A program made the translations under genes and the position numbers. Under the pieces are notes generated by a model, which made no database searches, was not told the DNA's origin, and saw nothing but the letters and a program-made list of their open reading frames with translations. From JBLHUT01 sp047629975 (GTDB lineage: Bacteria > Pseudomonadota > Alphaproteobacteria > Rhodobacterales > Rhodobacteraceae), in contig JBLHUT010000146.1 of NCBI GenBank assembly GCA_047629975.1, positions 1-9,131 of the forward strand: a stretch of 9,131 nucleotides of DNA. The letters are read 5' to 3'. How positions within the stretch are numbered: the stretch's first letter is position 1; every line of letters begins with the position of its first letter. Shown one piece after another: positions 6,955-9,131 of the stretch.

Positions 6955-7505
6955 CAGATACGATCCTTGTTTTTTTCAAGCTCGGCTTCGACTTCTTCTT
7001 CGATGTCGGCATGCTCCAGCGAAATCCCCGCGAGCGTGGTCTTCCAATATCCCGGCAGGCTGAGAAGCTGGCACAGGATGAACAACAATGCGCCAATCGG
7101 AATGATCGACTGTGTGAATTGAACCGGCACCCAGTTCAACGAAATCAACCTGTCGCCTGCCAGCACTTCTAGAACCTGAAAACCGGCGCGCGCCATGAGA
7201 ACGAAAAAGAGCAACACGATAGCCTCGCCCGTCAGAAGCGCGATCATCCTGAACCTGATGGGCAACGCCAGCAGAACAGTGTCAAAGCCGATATGACGGC
7301 GGTTCAACGCGGCCAGCGCCGAGCCGTAATAAGTGATCCATGCCAGCATGATTGCCGCAACTTCATCGTACCACGAAAAACTTTGCCCCATGAGGCGGGC
7401 GATGACGGCAAGCGTCACGGTGAGGGTCAAAAGCACCATCAGGGAAATGGTGATCCATTCTAGGATCTTGCCGAGGACCCAGATGATACCGGGAAGATTG
7501 GGCAT
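6954..7505 (-). CDS. dctQ: TRAP transporter small permease subunit, DctQ family
   Basis: The 183-residue inner-membrane protein bridges the periplasmic receptor and the large permease. Four hydrophobic segments lie at about residues 9-36, 46-66, 87-107 and 130-150. The family pattern of a Trp and an acidic residue after the first helix (SFSWYDEVAAIMLAW), then GSALAALNRRHIGFD, is visible. The start ATG at 7505 was preferred over the longer frame to 7586 because GGAG sits eight bases upstream and the extension reads as low-complexity leader. The C-terminal tail is strongly acidic and charged (HADIEEEVEAELEKNKDRI), probably cytoplasmic. Its stop overlaps the dctM start by one base. Confidence 0.93.
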   Translation of the reverse strand: MPNLPGIIWVLGKILEWITISLMVLLTLTVTLAVIARLMGQSFSWYDEVAAIMLAWITYYGSALAALNRRHIGFDTVLLALPIRFRMIALLTGEAIVLLFFVLMARAGFQVLEVLAGDRLISLNWVPVQFTQSIIPIGALLFILCQLLSLPGYWKTTLAGISLEHADIEEEVEAELEKNKDRI

Positions 7506-7606
7506 GGGTGTCGCTCCGTTAGGGGGCTGAGCTTTTGCGCGGATTGCCGTGTGACTTGGCGGGATGGTCAATATCCCGGCCGGCAAACAATGGCGTCAAG
7601 ACAAAC

Positions 7607-7643
7607 GTGTTCGGGCGACATGCAAACCCTGTCACCCGAACAC
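7607..7643 (-). terminator. Stem-loop between dctP and dctQ (attenuator or mRNA-stabilising hairpin)
   Basis: GTGTTCGGG (7607-7615) and CCCGAACAC (7635-7643) are perfect inverse complements. The stem extends inward through GACA/TGTC after one mismatch, giving about 14 pairs and a nine-base loop. It begins about 18 bases after the dctP stop. On the dctP strand only a weak U-rich stretch (GTTTGTCTT) follows, so it is more likely a partial terminator or RNA-end stabiliser than a full stop. Such hairpins commonly keep periplasmic receptor mRNA more abundant than that of the permease. Confidence 0.5.
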
Positions 7644-7661
7644 AATTTTCAGAAAGTACCT

Positions 7662-8642
7662 TTAGCCGGACTTGCCAAGACCAAGCACGAGGTCGATCAT
7701 TTCCTGACCGCCTTCGACTTCGTCGGCAAACGCCTTGTAGATCGGGGCGGACGCCTCGATGAAGGCGGCCTTGTCGGCTTCGTTCACCGCGACGCCCGCG
7801 TCCTTGATGACTGTCAGAAGCTCGGTTTCAAACCGCGCGGCTGTTTCGTAGGTAAAGTCCTGTGTCTTGCTGGCGCAGTCTGTCAAAGCGGCCTGAATGT
7901 TCGCGGGCAGTTTCGAGAAATGCTTGTTGGACGCCAGGATATAACCGGGCGTGTAGACGTGGCCGGTGATCGACAGGTATTTTTGCACCTCTTGAAACTT
8001 GGCCGATGCAATCTGCGCATAGGGGTTTTCCTGCCCGTCGATCACACCGGTCTGCAGCGCGGTGAATACGTCCGAAAAGGCCATCGGGGTCGGGTTTGCG
8101 CCGTATTCCTGGAACATCTTCAAACGCCATACGCCATTCGGTGTGCGCAGTTTGATCCCCTCAAGGTCGGATGGAACCGTGATGGGGCGTGTGTTGTTGG
8201 TGATGTGACGGAAGCCGTTTTCGGCCAGACCGACAATATGATACCCTTTTGCCTGAGCCGCGCCCTGAAAGGTGTCCATCATCGCATCCTGAACACGGCG
8301 CATGTGGTCACGGTCAGAAATGATATACGGCATTTCAAAGATACCAAAGATATCATCCACCGACGACATCACCGAAGAGGGCAACGCAAAGTCGACCTGA
8401 CCAAGCTTGAGCTTTTGCAGCAACTCTTTGTCTTTGCCCAACTGCGAGGACCCAAAGGTTTGCACCTCGACAGCACCGTCCAAAGACCCGTTTGCACATT
8501 CGGCAAAGTTGTTGGCCGTGGCCTCGAACAGGGAGCCCGGATTGCCCACATGTCCGAACTTCAGTGTGATATCAGCGGCATAAGCCCCACTTGCCAGTGA
8601 AACGGCGGCCGCGGCTGTGCACAGGGTTTTCGTAACTTTCAT
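7662..8642 (-). CDS. dctP: TRAP transporter periplasmic substrate-binding protein, DctP family
   Basis: The 326-residue exported receptor captures the substrate in the periplasm and delivers it to the permease. A signal peptide is clear: MKVTK, a hydrophobic Ala-rich core, and a likely cut after AYA at residue 22. The mature protein starts ADITLKFGHVG. The family features FGSSQLGKDKELLQKLKLGQ, PSDLEGIKLRTPNG and GVIDGQENPYAQI are present. Arg166 in KLRTP corresponds to the Arg that binds the ligand carboxylate in most DctP proteins, and Arg145 in NGFRHITN is also typical. This supports an organic acid substrate. The start at 8642 has an excellent ribosome binding site, GGGAGGAG, about six bases upstream. 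First gene of the operon, separated by 156 bases from dctQ. Confidence 0.95.
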   Translation of the reverse strand: MKVTKTLCTAAAAVSLASGAYAADITLKFGHVGNPGSLFEATANNFAECANGSLDGAVEVQTFGSSQLGKDKELLQKLKLGQVDFALPSSVMSSVDDIFGIFEMPYIISDRDHMRRVQDAMMDTFQGAAQAKGYHIVGLAENGFRHITNNTRPITVPSDLEGIKLRTPNGVWRLKMFQEYGANPTPMAFSDVFTALQTGVIDGQENPYAQIASAKFQEVQKYLSITGHVYTPGYILASNKHFSKLPANIQAALTDCASKTQDFTYETAARFETELLTVIKDAGVAVNEADKAAFIEASAPIYKAFADEVEGGQEMIDLVLGLGKSG

Positions 8643-8778
8643 CGTTGTCTCCTCCCAGAGTGTTGTTTTCGCTGTGTCGCTTTTTCAAACGGTTGTTGTC
8701 GAAAGGCGCCGCTTTGGGCGCGTGTGGGTCCTTTGCAGACCGCTTTTGATTTATCGGCGGGGTGTCGGGGGCGCACAA

Positions 8779-8818
8779 GTCGCGACGCTCGCTTTAAAAA
8801 GCGATGTCTTTGTCGCGA
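8779..8818 (-). promoter_or_regulatory. Inverted repeat in the dctP leader
   Basis: A perfect TCGCTTT/AAAGCGA hairpin (8789-8795 and 8798-8804, two-base spacer) is nested inside two TCGCGA copies (8780-8785 and 8813-8818) that can also pair. The structure is symmetric, so it could be an RNA hairpin in the dctP leader or a protein-binding palindrome. No known riboswitch class is recognised. Confidence 0.4.
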
Positions 8819-8860
8819 TGGCCCTGCCGTTCCGCTCCGGTCTTGGTCCGGCGCGGGTCT

Positions 8861-8893
8861 TGTCGGGGTGCAGGATTGTCTTCAATCCCGACA
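8861..8893 (-). promoter_or_regulatory. Bulged hairpin in the dctP leader
   Basis: TGTCGG (8861-8866) pairs with CCGACA (8888-8893), and GATTG (8874-8878) pairs with CAATC (8883-8887) around a four-base loop. A seven-base bulge lies on one side. In the dctP transcript this would fold soon after the predicted start. No U-run follows, so it is not a typical terminator. Confidence 0.35.
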
Positions 8894-8920
8894 CCAATGC
8901 CTCTCGTGTGATCTTTTTCA

Positions 8921-8949
8921 TTGTGGTCACTAAATTTTGAATTCATAAT
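8921..8949 (+). promoter_or_regulatory. Predicted promoter for the FAD-dehydrogenase gene
   Basis: TTGTGG (8921-8926), a 17-base spacer and CATAAT (8944-8949) give a good -10 box but a weak -35 box. The start would be near 8956, about 40 bases before the TTG start codon. It overlaps the opposing dctP promoter almost completely. Confidence 0.35.
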
Positions 8950-8957
8950 TCTGTCAA
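8929..8957 (-). promoter_or_regulatory. Predicted sigma-70-type promoter for the dctP operon
   Basis: On the minus strand a perfect -35 box TTGACA (8957-8952) is followed, after 17 bases, by TTTAGT (8934-8929), four of six matches to the -10 consensus. Transcription would start near 8922. This is a pattern match only. Confidence 0.5.
8939..8951. promoter_or_regulatory. Palindrome shared by the two divergent promoters (candidate operator)
   Basis: GAATTCATAATTC is a perfect 5-3-5 inverted repeat (GAATT/AATTC). It sits in the spacer of the predicted dctP promoter and covers the -10 box of the opposing one, so a bound regulator could control both. No regulator gene is visible in the window, and the arms are short enough to arise by chance in an AT-rich stretch. 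Confidence 0.35.
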
Positions 8958-8996
8958 CACTAAACAGCCCAGTAATTCCAACAGCGAGACAGAAAA

Positions 8997-9131
8997 TTGC
9001 CGGAAATCGCCGAAATTCTTTCCAAACGTGTTCAGGGCGACCTGATGTTCGATACATTCTCTCGCGGGCGTTATGCGACCGATGCTTCGATCTATCAGAT
9101 GACACCGCTTGGCATTCTGTCGCCAAAGTCA
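8997..9131 (+). CDS. FAD-linked oxidase/dehydrogenase, N-terminal part (runs off the window)
   Basis: Only 45 codons are visible. The stretch LMFDTFSRGRYATDASIYQM, followed by TPLGILSPKS, closely resembles the N-terminus of FAD-binding (GlcD/D-lactate-dehydrogenase-like) oxidoreductases, where FDxxSRGRYATDASIYQ and a P-G-V/I-P segment precede the FAD-binding PCMH domain. Such enzymes oxidise 2-hydroxy acids, and some carry a C-terminal Fe-S domain. The frame is closed by TAA at 8973-8975 and has no ATG before the conserved region other than a late one at about 9042, so TTG at 8997 is the likely start. The ribosome binding site is weak. It is divergent from dctP and may process the imported acid. 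Substrate and exact subfamily are unknown. Confidence 0.7.
   Translation, partial: MPEIAEILSKRVQGDLMFDTFSRGRYATDASIYQMTPLGILSPKS

Larger units (their letters stand above)
8643..8996. promoter_or_regulatory. Divergent intergenic region between dctP and a FAD-dehydrogenase gene
   Basis: These 354 bases hold no convincing gene. The small reading frames across them lack family resemblance and a ribosome binding site. Predicted promoters for both directions lie at the right end (8921-8957), leaving a leader of about 280 nt before dctP. Two hairpins lie in that leader (8779-8818 and 8861-8893). Confidence 0.6.

Noticed and set aside
8794..9126. 110-codon minus-strand reading frame at the right edge
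   Set aside because: It is antisense to the recognisable FAD-oxidase start and the promoter region, with a composition unlike a protein gene.
1..9131. CRISPR array, tRNA or rRNA gene
   Set aside because: No regularly spaced repeats, and no tRNA or rRNA signature sequences were seen on either strand.

Overview
The window reads as a border between a decayed transposon (about 1-3569) and a host carboxylate-uptake and CoA-metabolism operon (about 3570-9131). Base composition, the TRAP system and the transposon types suggest an alphaproteobacterium, perhaps a Rhodobacteraceae/Roseobacter-group member. This is inference; no rRNA or other marker is present.

Left part. A 3'-proximal remnant of a Tn3-family transposase lies on the minus strand (1-1187), with its own 3' end beyond the window. 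It is followed by an AT-rich island (about 1188-1800) holding pieces of a small membrane-protein gene. Next come the 5' part of an IS5-family element (about 1801-2376, with an in-frame TAG) and the 5' part of an IS256-family element (about 2377-2930, frameshifted by a 38-nt insertion). Last is a Tn3-type serine resolvase (2928-3548) that has lost only its start codon. A 38-bp sequence at 3532-3569 has the form of a Tn3-family terminal inverted repeat. It overlaps the resolvase stop and marks the right end of the transposon. tnpA and tnpR still point away from each other, as in intact Tn3-family elements of this type, but the res region and the 5' part of tnpA have been lost or replaced.

Right part. 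Five tightly packed genes on the minus strand read dctP, dctQ, dctM, a crotonase-fold protein and a CaiB/BaiF family III CoA-transferase. The last four are joined by stop/start overlaps of 4, 4 and 1 bases. dctP is separated from dctQ by 156 bases containing a strong stem-loop. The TRAP system should import an organic acid, the CoA-transferase should activate it, and the crotonase should act on the acyl-CoA. The crotonase lacks both catalytic glutamates of enoyl-CoA hydratase, so its reaction is probably different. A divergent FAD-linked dehydrogenase gene starts at the right edge.

The intergenic region 8643-8996 carries predicted overlapping divergent promoters with a shared palindrome, and a leader of about 280 nt with two hairpins ahead of dctP. 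The substrate cannot be read from the sequence.
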